DNA of 64,000 bases from Hyphomicrobiales bacterium (GTDB lineage Bacteria > Pseudomonadota > Alphaproteobacteria > Rhizobiales > Rhizobiaceae). A model generated the notes under the pieces. That model searched no databases. It saw only the letters and a program-made list of their open reading frames with translations, and was not told the DNA's origin. Both the position numbers and the translations under genes were made by a program. Shown here in pieces: positions 17,706 through 26,583 of the stretch (position 1 is its first letter; each line of letters starts with the position of its first letter). The stretch spans positions 347,316 through 411,315 of the forward strand of contig UBMP01000012.1 of the NCBI GenBank assembly GCA_900466575.1, written 5' to 3'.

Positions 17706-17806
17706 GCATTTGGGGTGCAAGCTACCACGGGAGCCAGATCGGCAGGGGTGCTGAGACAGGGTCGGGCCGGCCCGCCCTGTGCGCCCGGGGTGACGTGCGC
17801 GCAACG

Positions 17807-18487
17807 TCAGTCGCTCTCCTGATCTGCGACTCCGGGGTCGTCCTTGCGAAGCGGTCGAAAGCTCCATCGATGGAGCACGCAGCCTCCGACATCGTCGATG
17901 GCAGCGCGATGTTCAGGTGTCGCATAACCGGCGTGGCGCTCGAAACCATAGGCCGGAAAGACCAGACCAGCCCGCGCCATCATCCGGTCTCGGGTAACCT
18001 TGGCAACAATCGAAGCGGCGGCGATGGAAAGCGAGCGCGCGTCGCCCTTGACGACGGCCTTGCCACGGCAATGCAGCCCCGGCGGCACATCGCGCCCGTC
18101 GATCAGTGCGAAGTCCGGCGTCACAGTCAGAAGCAGAAGCGCGCGGCGCATCGCGTCGAGACTTGCCTTGCGGATGTCGATCCGGTCAATCGTCGGCGCG
18201 CTGGAAGAGGCTACGGCAACGGTGGCGGTTGCCATGATCTCTTCGAACAGATGCTCGCGCTGTGCCATGCTGAGTTGCTTGGAATCGTTGAGTCCCTTCG
18301 GCGTATGCCTGTCATGGAAGACGACGGCGGCCGCAACAACGGGTCCGGCAAGCGGCCCGCGTCCGGCTTCGTCGGCCCCCGCAATGAGCTTGAACCCTTC
18401 ACGCCGCGCCATATCCTCGAAAGCAAAGTCCGGGCCTTCAGGAAGAGCGAAAAGAGTGGGGGAATCGGCGGGCACGCGTCTGATCAT
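17807..18487 (-). CDS. rnhB: Ribonuclease HII
   Basis: A 226-residue RNase HII. The catalytic core begins with [14 protein letters not shown] (Asp39, Glu40 with this start), and the later [14 protein letters not shown] and YATPEHR segments are diagnostic. It cuts the RNA strand of RNA-DNA hybrids and single ribonucleotides in DNA. ATG 18487 is preferred; a TTG at 18523 would extend it by 12 residues without clear ribosome site. Converges on the F0 operon. Confidence 0.95.
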   Translation of the reverse strand: MIRRVPADSPTLFALPEGPDFAFEDMARREGFKLIAGADEAGRGPLAGPVVAAAVVFHDRHTPKGLNDSKQLSMAQREHLFEEIMATATVAVASSSAPTIDRIDIRKASLDAMRRALLLLTVTPDFALIDGRDVPPGLHCRGKAVVKGDARSLSIAAASIVAKVTRDRMMARAGLVFPAYGFERHAGYATPEHRAAIDDVGGCVLHRWSFRPLRKDDPGVADQESD

Positions 18488-18659
18488 GCGGCGATTTTGG
18501 CACGCCGCGCCGATTCCCCGCAAGTCCCGGCGGAGAGGCGGTCCGCCGGGGGAGTTGTCGCGACGCGGGGTCCATCGCGACGACTGGAGCCTTCAAAAAA
18601 AGCAATTCCGGCGAAAGTGGCTTCGGTTTCGCGTTCAAAATTGCATGAAACAGAAAAGT

Positions 18660-19817
18660 TCAAAGCAGCGAGAGTTGCACGCCCGACCCGGAGGGCGGCA
18701 CGAAGAGATCGTCGCGCAGCGGCAGGCGCTGCTGGTCGAGACCCAGCCGCTTGCAGGCCATCTGGAAGCGGCGATGGATCTGCCAGGCATAGGGACCGGC
18801 ACCCTTCATCCGCTTGCCGAATTCCGCGTCATAATCCTTGCCGTCACGCATCGAGCGCACCAGCGACATGACGTGGCGATAGCGATCCGGATAATTGCGC
18901 AGAAGCCAGTCGCGGAAGAGGGGGCTGACCTCGAAAGGCAGGCGCAACAGCACGTAATTCGCCTCGCGTGCGCCGGCCGTCTTCACGCTGTCCAGCACCC
19001 TTTCGATCTCGTGGTCGGTCAGGCCGGGAATGATAGGTGCCATCATCGCACCAACTGGAATGCCGGCTTCCGAGAGTTCCCTGATCGCTTCCAGCCGCTT
19101 GGCCGGCGTGGCTGCGCGCGGCTCCATGGCTCGCGCCAGGGCGCGGTCCAAAGTCGTGACGGAGAGTGCGACCTTTGCAAGACCATCTTTCGCCATGCGG
19201 CTCAAGATATCGATGTCGCGGGTCACCAGCGCCGACTTCGTCACGATAGTCACCGGATGATGCGCGGCCTCCAGCACCTCGAGAACCTGGCGCATGATCC
19301 GCCATTCCTTCTCGATCGGCTGATAGGGGTCGGTATTCGTGCCGATGGCAATGGGGCGCGGCTTGTAGCCGGGCTTGGAAAGTTCGCGCTCCAGCAGCTT
19401 GGCGATATCCGGCTTGGCAAACAGCTTTGCCTCGAAATCGAGCCCCGCTGAAAGACCCATATACGAATGAGAAGGCCGCGCGAAACAATAGATGCAGCCA
19501 TGCTCGCATCCGCGATAGGGGTTGATAGAGCGGTCGAAAGGGATGTCGGGCGACTCGTTGCGCGTCAGCGCCGTGCGCGGCTTCTCGATCTGCACCTCGG
19601 TCTTGAACGGCGGCAGCTCTTCCGGAATGTCCCAACCGTCATCTGTGCGGGTCCGCTCCAATGCCTCGAACCGGCCCGCCATGTTGAGCGCTGCCGCGCG
19701 GCCGCGCCGGCGGTTGACGTCGACGCGCGCGCCGGACTGGCTCGCCAGTGCTTCGGCCATGTCTGCCCTGTGCGAGGGCGCGAATGCACCCTCGGCAAAA
19801 TCTGTTCGAATTGCCAT
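18660..19817 (-). CDS. Radical SAM protein, PA0069/SplB-like family
   Basis: A 385-residue radical SAM enzyme. The 4Fe-4S/SAM cysteines are Cys104, Cys108 and Cys111 in CEHGCIYC, inside NPYRGCEHGCIYCFARP, the hallmark of the PA0069/Rv2578c family distantly related to spore photoproduct lyase. The reaction is not known. ATG 19817 has GAAGGAG 6 bases upstream. Upstream, a GAAC-N7-GAAC LexA-type box overlaps the predicted -35, suggesting SOS induction and hence a possible nucleic-acid repair or modification role; that role is inference. The C-terminus runs to a hydrophobic LSLL end. It is divergent from a small glycosyltransferase-like gene. Confidence 0.9.
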   Translation of the reverse strand: MAIRTDFAEGAFAPSHRADMAEALASQSGARVDVNRRRGRAAALNMAGRFEALERTRTDDGWDIPEELPPFKTEVQIEKPRTALTRNESPDIPFDRSINPYRGCEHGCIYCFARPSHSYMGLSAGLDFEAKLFAKPDIAKLLERELSKPGYKPRPIAIGTNTDPYQPIEKEWRIMRQVLEVLEAAHHPVTIVTKSALVTRDIDILSRMAKDGLAKVALSVTTLDRALARAMEPRAATPAKRLEAIRELSEAGIPVGAMMAPIIPGLTDHEIERVLDSVKTAGAREANYVLLRLPFEVSPLFRDWLLRNYPDRYRHVMSLVRSMRDGKDYDAEFGKRMKGAGPYAWQIHRRFQMACKRLGLDQQRLPLRDDLFVPPSGSGVQLSLL

Positions 19818-19916
19818 CGGAAACTCCTTCCGCATCGGCCCGAAAATCGCATGCGATATCCGGAAAGCGCGACGCGCATCCAAAGAAGGCGACGAGACTC
19901 GCTCGCCGTTTCAATG

Positions 19917-19955
19917 ACTATATTCCTATCCCGAAAAAGAGAACAAGACAAGAAC
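19917..19955 (-). promoter_or_regulatory. LexA-type SOS box over predicted promoter of the radical SAM gene
   Basis: GAACAAGACAAGAAC (19941-19955) is GAAC-N7-GAAC (GTTC-N7-GTTC on the other strand), the alphaproteobacterial LexA recognition pattern. On the minus strand TTGTTC (19946-19941) and TATAGT (19922-19917), spaced 18, form a promoter whose -35 is covered by the box. Transcription would start about 90 bases before the radical SAM ATG. Confidence 0.65.
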
Positions 19956-20021
19956 AAACTTGCAAACCGTGTGGGTGACAGAATTGTGGCATTTCATGCT
20001 GCAATGCGTTAAATCGGTTTT

Positions 20022-20552
20022 ATGCTGACGATTATCATGGAATGCAGAGATCAGGAGACGGAGGCGGCGCATACGCTGAATGCGCTGGTGTCCGGTGCTG
20101 TCGAGGGCCTCGTCTCCGATGTTCTGATCCTGGATAAGGGTTCGAGCGACGGCATCCAGAAGCTCGCCGAGGCCGCTGGCTGCCGCTATTACGGCGATTG
20201 GGACATGAAGGATGTGCTGGATGCAGCGCGGGGCGATTGGCTTTTCCTCATCGAGCCCGGGGCCCGACCCCAGCCCGGATGGATCGAAGAGATATTCGAA
20301 TACGCGTCCGTGACCCGTGACCCCGCCCGCTTTTCCGATTCCCGTACATTCAGGAAGCCGCTCTTTAAGCGGATCGGACGGAAACGCCCGGCACTGGAGA
20401 ATGGTGTCATCCTGACGAAGCGGCAGGCGATGGCCATCGTCCGAAGCGGCTTTGACCTGGAGAAACTCGCCGGCGGCCTGAAGAAGCGGGTGCTGCGTTC
20501 CGAGATCATTCCGGCCTGGGTGACGGCGCGCGAGAATGCGGCGGCCGACTGA
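20022..20552 (+). CDS. Short GT-A glycosyltransferase-like protein
   Basis: A 176-residue protein with a glycosyltransferase-2-like N-terminal half: LTIIMECRDQE (strand 1), VSDVLILDKGSSDG resembling the nucleotide-binding strand 2 motif, and DWLFLIEPGARPQPGW resembling the DXD region, but with EPGA in place of a DxD, so metal binding and catalysis are doubtful. The C-terminal half is basic. It is shorter than working GT2 enzymes (usually above 230). No Shine-Dalgarno sequence is visible before the ATG. The stop is adjacent to the stop of convergent moaB. Function unknown. Confidence 0.75.
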   Translation: MLTIIMECRDQETEAAHTLNALVSGAVEGLVSDVLILDKGSSDGIQKLAEAAGCRYYGDWDMKDVLDAARGDWLFLIEPGARPQPGWIEEIFEYASVTRDPARFSDSRTFRKPLFKRIGRKRPALENGVILTKRQAMAIVRSGFDLEKLAGGLKKRVLRSEIIPAWVTARENAAAD

Positions 20553-21104
20553 TTATCGGGACTGTCCGCGCTTCAGATGCTCATCCAGCCGCGGCATGAT
20601 TTCCACGAAATTGCAGGGCATGTGGCGGTAATCGAGCTGGCCCTTGAGAATTCCGTCCCAGGCATCCTTGCACGCCCCCGGTGAGCCGGGCAGCACGAAG
20701 ATGAAGGTTGCGTTGGCGACGCCGCCCGTGGCGCGCGACTGGATAGTAGAGGTTCCGATCTTGTCGTAGGAGATGCGGTGGAACACCTCCGAGAAGCCGT
20801 CCATGCGCTTCTCGAAAAGAGGCTCCAGTGCTTCCGGGGTCACGTCTCTTCCAGTGAAGCCGGTCCCGCCGGTGGTAATCACCACGTCGATCTCGTCCTG
20901 CTTCGTCCACGCTTCGACGCGCTCGCGAATCAGCACCTTGTCATCGGTGACGATGGCGCGATCGATCAGCTTGTGCCCGGCCTCCAGAACACGAGCCTGC
21001 AGCGTATCGCCCGATTTGTCGTCGGCCAGCGTTCGCGTGTCGGAGACGGTCAGAATGGCAATTCCGACGGGGATGAAGGGCCGTGTCTCGTCAGGTCCGG
21101 GCAT
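20553..21104 (-). CDS. moaB: Molybdenum cofactor biosynthesis protein B
   Basis: A 183-residue MogA/MoaB-fold protein. The molybdopterin-binding loop TTGGTGFTGRD and the later LPGSPGACKDAW segment are conserved. Family members adenylylate molybdopterin before molybdate insertion. Its start overlaps the ispE stop by 14 bases, so the two are transcribed together although the pathways are unrelated. It links functionally to the modABC transporter elsewhere in this window (47.6-50.3 kb). Confidence 0.93.
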   Translation of the reverse strand: MPGPDETRPFIPVGIAILTVSDTRTLADDKSGDTLQARVLEAGHKLIDRAIVTDDKVLIRERVEAWTKQDEIDVVITTGGTGFTGRDVTPEALEPLFEKRMDGFSEVFHRISYDKIGTSTIQSRATGGVANATFIFVLPGSPGACKDAWDGILKGQLDYRHMPCNFVEIMPRLDEHLKRGQSR

Positions 21105-21996
21105 CGACTATCTCTCCTGTTCCCACCGTGCGCGTCTGCATGAAGAACCATTGCGGCCGCGCGGTCGCCAGCCGTTCCAGGCTTTCGCTTGCCTGCGCCT
21201 CGGTCTCGTAAAGCGCGAAGCAGCTTGCACCCGAACCGGACATCCTGACAAGCACCGCACCCGTGTCCTTCATGAGACCCGAAAGCTCCGCGATCCGGCT
21301 CTGCAGCTGCCGTGCCGGGGGCTCAAGGTCGTTGCGTAGCCCTTGCAGCCACGCAAGCCAGTCGCCTGCGCCGGTAAGCGCGGGCAGGGGGCCCATCGGG
21401 GCGTTGTTCTTCTCCGTCAGCCGCTGGAAGACCTGGGGCGTTGAGACCGGCTGCAGCGGATTGGCAATGATGCAGTGGAAGGACGGCATTCCCGGCAGCA
21501 GTGCGATATTCTCGCCAACGCCCCTCGCCATCAGCGGCTTGCCCACCATGCACATGGGGATGTCCGCGCCGAGCTTGATGGCAAGCCTGTCAAGCGTCGC
21601 GGCAGCCGGCGTCGCATGCCAGTGGCGCAGCAAGGCGCGTAGCGTGGCGGCCGCATCGGCCGAGCCGCCACCGATGCCCGAGGCGACGGGCAGGTTCTTT
21701 TCGAGATGGATAGCGACAGGCGGCGCGCTCAGTCCCTCTTCGGCCAGTGCCTCGCGCAAGGCATCACGCGCTCTCAGGGCGAGGTTGCCGTCCGAACCGC
21801 CGGCTTCCCGTGAAAGGCCCTGCGAAAAGCGGCCGGACATCGAAAACGAATCCTCCGTCGCCGCGTCCACGGTGACGACATCGCCGGCGTCGGAGAAGGT
21901 CACGACCGTCTCGATCAGATGATAGCCATCCTCGCGCTGCCCGGTGACGTGCAGCGCAAGATTGATCTTCGCCGGGGCGATTTCAGTCAGAGCCAT
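21091..21996 (-). CDS. ispE: 4-diphosphocytidyl-2-C-methyl-D-erythritol kinase
   Basis: A 301-residue GHMP kinase. APAKINLALHV at the N-terminus and the ATP loop LPVASGIGGGSADAA (about 104-118) are the IspE signatures; RMSGSGASCFALYE is the third GHMP motif. IspE phosphorylates CDP-methylerythritol in the MEP route to isoprenoids. Downstream overlap with moaB; the TPR-protein gene lies 27 bases upstream and may share the transcript. Two other isoprenoid-linked genes, ispB and an Fsr-type fosmidomycin pump, are also in the window. Confidence 0.95.
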   Translation of the reverse strand: MALTEIAPAKINLALHVTGQREDGYHLIETVVTFSDAGDVVTVDAATEDSFSMSGRFSQGLSREAGGSDGNLALRARDALREALAEEGLSAPPVAIHLEKNLPVASGIGGGSADAAATLRALLRHWHATPAAATLDRLAIKLGADIPMCMVGKPLMARGVGENIALLPGMPSFHCIIANPLQPVSTPQVFQRLTEKNNAPMGPLPALTGAGDWLAWLQGLRNDLEPPARQLQSRIAELSGLMKDTGAVLVRMSGSGASCFALYETEAQASESLERLATARPQWFFMQTRTVGTGEIVDART

Positions 21997-22023
21997 GGCG
22001 AAAAGTCCTGTTCGGTCGCCCGG

Positions 22024-23877
22024 TCAGGATTTCTTGCCGGGCGCGTCGGGCGCGGGTGTCTGCATGGCCTTTTCGGCATCCGCTTCGGCCGGCGTCTTGC
22101 CGTTCAAGTCGGGCAGGCCGTCCTTCAGCTTCGCCCTGATCTTGGCTTCCAGATCGGGCTCCGGCTTGGCAATCAGCGCACGGTTCCATTGGAACGTGGC
22201 TTCCAGCTTCCGGCCAACCCGCCACAGCGCATCGCCATAGTGGTCGTTGATCGTAGCGTCGCCTTCCTTCAGCTGCACGGCACGCTGCAGTTCTCGTGCG
22301 GCGTCTTCATACTTGCCAGTGCGATAGTAGGCCCAGCCGAGCGAATCAACGATGTAGCCGTCGTCGGGGCGAAGCTCCACGGCCTTCCGGATCATGGCCA
22401 TGCCCTCATCAAGGTTCATGTTCATGTCGATCCAGGAGTAACCGAGATAGTTCAGCACCTGCGGCTGGTCAGGGAAGAGCTCCAGCGCCTTCTTGAAATT
22501 CGGCTCGGCATCGGCCCATTTCTTCAGTCGCTCATAGGCAATGCCGCGCTGATAGAAGACCGCCCACTGTCCGCGCGTCGGGTTCGGGCCGATCGCCTTC
22601 ACCGCGTCGTCATATGTCGATGCCATCGCCGCATAGTTTTCCTTGTCGGCGTAAACGCTACCCAGCGCGAGATAGGAGCGGAAATCCGACGGGTCTTCCG
22701 CAATCAGGGTCTTCAGATGCCGCTCGGCTTCCTCCGGCTTGCCCGTCTGGCTGAGGTCCAGCCCCAGCTGCAGTTCCGAGACGCGGTGCATCGGCGAAGC
22801 GGGATCGACCTTGCGGTAATATTCGATCGCCTTTTCCGGCTTGCCCGCTCCATCGGCCACGTTGCCGAGAAGGATCATGACATCCGCGCTGTCAGGTGCC
22901 AGCGCCAGCGCGGCGTTCAGGTAGAAGGCAACGATTTCCTGAGCGTTGTCGCGCATGCCGACATTGCCGCTGACGGACTGGTTCAGCGCACTGCCGACGG
23001 AAAAGAGCACGGCACCCGCGCCGTCCGCCGGTGAAGCGATCTGCGGCTTGATCTGCTCGCCCTTTTCAAGCATGCCGCGCACGGTCTGGAAAGGTGCATA
23101 GCGCCCGGTCAGTTCCTCGCCGGCGGCCAGTGCATCCAGCGCCTTCTGCTTTTGGCCATCCTGTGCTTCGAAGCTCGCCAGCGCGATGACGGATCGCACG
23201 AACACGTCCTGTGCCGCGGCGCCGCCTTCCTTGTCGGTGATCGCATCGCTGAGATATTTGCGCGCGCCATCCTTGTCGCCGGCCAGAACCGACATCACGC
23301 CCGCATGGTAGTTCTTGAAGATCTTGAACCAGTCCGGGCCGTTCAGGTTGACCACGCTTTCCAGCGCTTCCTTCTTCTTGCCGGCGCCGAAATCGGCCCA
23401 GGCGACGAGAAGGCTGTTCATCAACCGGTCGAGATCGTTCGGCCCCTTGTAAACCAAAACCTTGCGTGCCTTGGAATACTGCTTCTGGCGGATCGCGTCG
23501 ATGCCGAGCGACAGCGTGGTCACCCGCTCGACAGCCGGATCCTTCTTGAGCGTCTGGGCAAGCTTGACGCCCTCTTCGAAATCGCCGTTCAGGAAGAGGT
23601 TGATCATCAACCGTTCCTGGAGTTGCAGATTGTTGGGCTCGAAATCGAGCGCGACCCGATAAAGGTCGATGGCGTTCTTGTGATCACCGTCGCTGTCGGC
23701 GGTAAACGCGGCGAGGTACGCACCGGAGAAACTGTCGACCGAACCCGGATCGAACTTCACCTCGACTTCCGGCTTGGCGGGCGTATCCGCCGACTTGGCC
23801 CATGCGCCGCCTGCGCCGGCCAGAACTGCCGCAAGCGCCGCGCTGCAAAGAAGAGCCGAAAGTGACAATTTCCGCAT
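22024..23877 (-). CDS. Secreted TPR-repeat protein
   Basis: A 617-residue protein with a cleavable signal peptide (basic MRKLS, hydrophobic stretch, AWA-K site near residue 27) and tetratricopeptide repeats through most of its length; the clearest are in 330-560 (for example KAIEYYRKVDPASP and QVLNYLGYSWIDMN). It is expected in the periplasm or attached to the outer membrane, as a scaffold for protein assembly; the layout is like that of alphaproteobacterial TPR proteins near ispE. ATG 23877 follows GAAAGG at 8 bases and is chosen because it starts directly with the signal peptide. The partner proteins are unknown. Confidence 0.88.
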   Translation of the reverse strand: MRKLSLSALLCSAALAAVLAGAGGAWAKSADTPAKPEVEVKFDPGSVDSFSGAYLAAFTADSDGDHKNAIDLYRVALDFEPNNLQLQERLMINLFLNGDFEEGVKLAQTLKKDPAVERVTTLSLGIDAIRQKQYSKARKVLVYKGPNDLDRLMNSLLVAWADFGAGKKKEALESVVNLNGPDWFKIFKNYHAGVMSVLAGDKDGARKYLSDAITDKEGGAAAQDVFVRSVIALASFEAQDGQKQKALDALAAGEELTGRYAPFQTVRGMLEKGEQIKPQIASPADGAGAVLFSVGSALNQSVSGNVGMRDNAQEIVAFYLNAALALAPDSADVMILLGNVADGAGKPEKAIEYYRKVDPASPMHRVSELQLGLDLSQTGKPEEAERHLKTLIAEDPSDFRSYLALGSVYADKENYAAMASTYDDAVKAIGPNPTRGQWAVFYQRGIAYERLKKWADAEPNFKKALELFPDQPQVLNYLGYSWIDMNMNLDEGMAMIRKAVELRPDDGYIVDSLGWAYYRTGKYEDAARELQRAVQLKEGDATINDHYGDALWRVGRKLEATFQWNRALIAKPEPDLEAKIRAKLKDGLPDLNGKTPAEADAEKAMQTPAPDAPGKKS

Positions 23878-24039
23878 GAAGAAACCTTTCAACAACGTCC
23901 ACGGACGCGGACATCAGCGGCCGCATCGCCGCTCATATGATTCGAAGCGAGCATGGCTTTTTTGAAGCAGCGCCGCAACAAATTCCGTCCCCTTTCGGGC
24001 GGCGGGCCGGCCGGTGGAGAGAGAAGCCGGCCTTCAGCC

Positions 24040-25056
24040 TCAGCTGACGCGCTCGATACAGAAATCGATGACCTCGAGCAGTGCCGCCTTCAGAGCCGTA
24101 TCCGGCAACGGGGCGAGCGCATCGCGGGCGATCGTTCCGTAGTGGCGCGCGCGCGTGATCGTATCGGCCAGACTGCCATATTTCTTGATCAGGCCTAGGG
24201 CGACCGCAAGATTCTCGTCGCTCGACTGACCTTCCTCGATGGCGCGCTTCCAGAAGGCGCGCTCATCGTCAGAACCACGCCGATACGCAAGGATAACCGG
24301 CAGCGTGATCTTGCCTTCGCGGAAGTCGTCTCCCGTGTTCTTGCCGAGCTCGGCGGTCGTGCCGCCATAGTCCAGCACGTCATCAACGAGCTGGAAGGCG
24401 AGCCCCAGATTCATGCCGTAGGATTTCAGCGCATTGCGCATGGCCTTGTTTTCGCCGGCGACGATCGGGCCGACTTCGGCAGCTGCCGCAAAAAGCGCGG
24501 CAGTCTTGGCGCGGATGACGGCGAGATAATCGTCTTCCGTCGTCTCCATGTTCTTGGCGGCCGAAAGCTGCATGACCTCGCCCTCGGCAATCACCGTCGC
24601 AGCCGTGGCCAGCACGTCCAGCGCATCCATGGAGCCGGCGTCGACCATCATCTTGAAGGCCTGGCCGAGCAGGAAGTCGCCGACCAGCACGCTCGCCTGG
24701 TTGCCCCAGATCATCCGCGCTGTCGATTTGCCGCGCCGCATGGCGCTCTCGTCCACCACGTCGTCGTGCAGAAGCGTTGCGGTGTGCATGAATTCCACGG
24801 AGGCCGCGAGGCGGATATGGTTCTCGCCGACATAGCCACAGAGTTCGGCAGCTGCCAGCGTCAGCATGGGACGAAGCCGCTTGCCGCCTGAGGAAATCAG
24901 GTGGTTTGCCACTTCCGGAATCATTTCGACATCCGAGCCGGCCTTCGACAGGATCAGCTGGTTCACTCTGTTCATGCCGCTCTTGGTCAAGTCGACGAGC
25001 GGCTTGACCGATGCCTGTTTGTTTTTGTTTTCTTCAAGCGGTATGACGACGCCCAA
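24040..25056 (-). CDS. ispB: Octaprenyl diphosphate synthase (trans-polyprenyl synthetase)
   Basis: A 338-residue long-chain prenyl synthase with both aspartate-rich motifs, HDDVVDES and VDDVLDY, and GGKRLRPML for isopentenyl diphosphate binding. It builds the ubiquinone side chain, the substrate for UbiA, which is also in the window. No ATG suits the N-terminus: homologs start at GVVIPLEE, and here a TTG at 25056 with GGAG 8 bases upstream fits best. The open frame continues to 25296 but runs through the promoter region of the divergent DUF2007 gene. Confidence 0.92.
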   Translation of the reverse strand: MGVVIPLEENKNKQASVKPLVDLTKSGMNRVNQLILSKAGSDVEMIPEVANHLISSGGKRLRPMLTLAAAELCGYVGENHIRLAASVEFMHTATLLHDDVVDESAMRRGKSTARMIWGNQASVLVGDFLLGQAFKMMVDAGSMDALDVLATAATVIAEGEVMQLSAAKNMETTEDDYLAVIRAKTAALFAAAAEVGPIVAGENKAMRNALKSYGMNLGLAFQLVDDVLDYGGTTAELGKNTGDDFREGKITLPVILAYRRGSDDERAFWKRAIEEGQSSDENLAVALGLIKKYGSLADTITRARHYGTIARDALAPLPDTALKAALLEVIDFCIERVS

Positions 25057-25160
25057 CGACAGCACTCCTGCTATTATGTCACTCGACAATAGCGAAGGGG
25101 CCAAAGGTGCGGCAAGAGGCGAATTGCCTCGCTTACCAGTTTTTAAGGAGATTAAGGACC

Positions 25161-25394
25161 GTGGAAGAGCTTGTGCGGACGAATGATCCGGTCCTGATCT
25201 CCTTCCTGGAAAGCCTGATGCGCGATGCCGGCATCGTCTGCATGGTCGCCGACCAGACGATGAGTATACTCGATGGGTCCATCGGGGCGATTCCAAGGCG
25301 TGTACTGGTCGATAGTGATCGCATCGAGGAAGCGCGCGCCATCGTCCACGACGCTGGTCTCGGCGCGGAACTCCGGGACAGGAAGCCGACGTGA
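25161..25394 (+). CDS. DUF2007-domain protein
   Basis: A 77-residue acidic protein that starts at GTG 25161 after AAGGAG and AAGGACC. The pattern EELVRTNDPVLISFLESLMR...VLVDSDRIEEARAIV is the DUF2007 (putative signal-transducing) fold, which resembles ACT-like or PII-like small domains. It overlaps the downstream methyltransferase by 4 bases (GTGA), so the two are translationally coupled. Function unknown. Divergent from ispB. Confidence 0.85.
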   Translation: MEELVRTNDPVLISFLESLMRDAGIVCMVADQTMSILDGSIGAIPRRVLVDSDRIEEARAIVHDAGLGAELRDRKPT

Positions 25395-26179
25395 CCGGCG
25401 AGACGATCGACGCCTTTCATTTCGGAAAGTTCCATGTCGTGCAGCCGGCAACGGGAGGCCACCGCTCGGGCATGGATGCCATGCTTCTTGCCGCGATGGT
25501 GGCGGGCGAGGGCCGGCTGAAGGTTGCTGATCTGGGCGCCGGCGCCGGCGCTGCCGGCCTTGCCGTCGCATCCCGTCTTGACGAGGCCGAGGTCACTCTC
25601 GTTGAGCGATCTCCCGACATGGCGGCTTTTGCCCGCAAGACGGTGGCGCTTGCCGAAAATGCGCATCTTGCATCTCGTGTTTCGGTCATCGAGGCTGACG
25701 TGACCCTGCGGGGCAAGGCGCGGATGGCGGCGGGGCTGGAAGATGAGGCCTTCGACAACGTGATCATGAACCCGCCCTTCAATGCCGCCGCTGACCGGCG
25801 CACGCCGGATGCGCTGAAGGCGGATGCGCATGCCATGACGGAAGGGCTGTTCGAAAGCTGGATCAGAACCGCCGGCGCGATCCTCAAACCCGGCGGCGAA
25901 CTGTCGCTGATTGCACGTCCCGAATCAGTCGCCGAGATCATCGCGGCATGCGGCAAGCGGTTCGGGGGGCTCGAAATCACACTGGTCCATCCGAGGAAGG
26001 AAGAGCCCGCGATCCGGATGCTTGTCTCCGCTTTGAAGGGCTCGCGGGCGCGGCTTGTATTCCGCGCGCCATTTGTTATGCATTTGGCAGGTTCGCATAA
26101 ATTCGCGGGCCAGATTGACGATTTTAATAACGGCCGCGCCTGCTACCGGCGCCTGATTTCAAAAGGTGTAAGAAGATGA
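25391..26179 (+). CDS. TrmN6-like tRNA1(Val) adenine-N6 methyltransferase
   Basis: A 262-residue class I SAM methyltransferase. The motif I loop is VADLGAGAGAAGL and the N6-adenine catalytic motif is NPPF, preceded by VIMN. The N-terminal HFGKFHVVQPATGGHRSGMD is the family start (YfiC/TrmN6). It should modify A37 of tRNA1(Val) or a related RNA. It starts at GTG in a four-base overlap with DUF2007 and ends in an ATGA overlap with the next small gene. Confidence 0.85.
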   Translation: MTGETIDAFHFGKFHVVQPATGGHRSGMDAMLLAAMVAGEGRLKVADLGAGAGAAGLAVASRLDEAEVTLVERSPDMAAFARKTVALAENAHLASRVSVIEADVTLRGKARMAAGLEDEAFDNVIMNPPFNAAADRRTPDALKADAHAMTEGLFESWIRTAGAILKPGGELSLIARPESVAEIIAACGKRFGGLEITLVHPRKEEPAIRMLVSALKGSRARLVFRAPFVMHLAGSHKFAGQIDDFNNGRACYRRLISKGVRR

Positions 26180-26397
26180 AATTTATGATCCGTGTCTCAA
26201 CCTCCCTTTTTGCCGCCTCCGTGATCCTTTCGGGCAGCGCCCTTGTCGCTGAAGCCAAGCAGCAGTCGCGCTGTATTGTCATCGGCTCCGACAGCGCTAA
26301 CGAAGACTGGTGCATGGTCGATGCCGGGAAGAATGGCGAGCCCTGCTATTGCATTTTCGATGACGGCTCCGAGGCAAAGGGCAAGATCAGGAACTGA
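26176..26397 (+). CDS. Small secreted four-cysteine protein
   Basis: A 73-residue protein with a clear signal peptide (VSTSLFAASVILSGSALV, cleavage near AEA-KQ) and a mature part of about 46 residues with four cysteines (RCIVIG, DWCMVD, CYCIF). The cysteines suggest one or two disulfide bonds in the periplasm. The start overlaps the methyltransferase stop (ATGA). I do not recognise a family. Its placement behind a tRNA methyltransferase may be accidental. Confidence 0.65.
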   Translation: MKFMIRVSTSLFAASVILSGSALVAEAKQQSRCIVIGSDSANEDWCMVDAGKNGEPCYCIFDDGSEAKGKIRN

Positions 26398-26408
26398 TGA
26401 CGAGTAGC

Positions 26409-26436
26409 GGAGGCGGGGTCGCAAGGCCGCGCCTCC
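26409..26436 (+). terminator. Hairpin without T-tract after the small secreted gene
   Basis: GGAGGCG (26409-26415) and CGCCTCC (26430-26436) form a perfect 7-bp stem 12 bases after the stop. No T-run follows, so it may be a 3' stabilising hairpin rather than a terminator. The rest of the gap to 26583 shows nothing I can name. Confidence 0.35.
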
Positions 26437-26583
26437 ATCGCGGTCGGCTGGTCTGGCATTTGTAGCGACTGTATGAGTACCGCCTGTGGAAGAGTGGATC
26501 AGCGTTGAATTTTGCGCACTCCATTGCGTTTCGATTGCCGATCCCTACATCTCGTGTCAGCACATCCAATTGAAGGCTGATCC

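Noticed and set aside
20022..20552. Full GT2 enzyme
   Set aside because: The fold is short and the DxD site reads EPGA, so only a glycosyltransferase-like protein was called.
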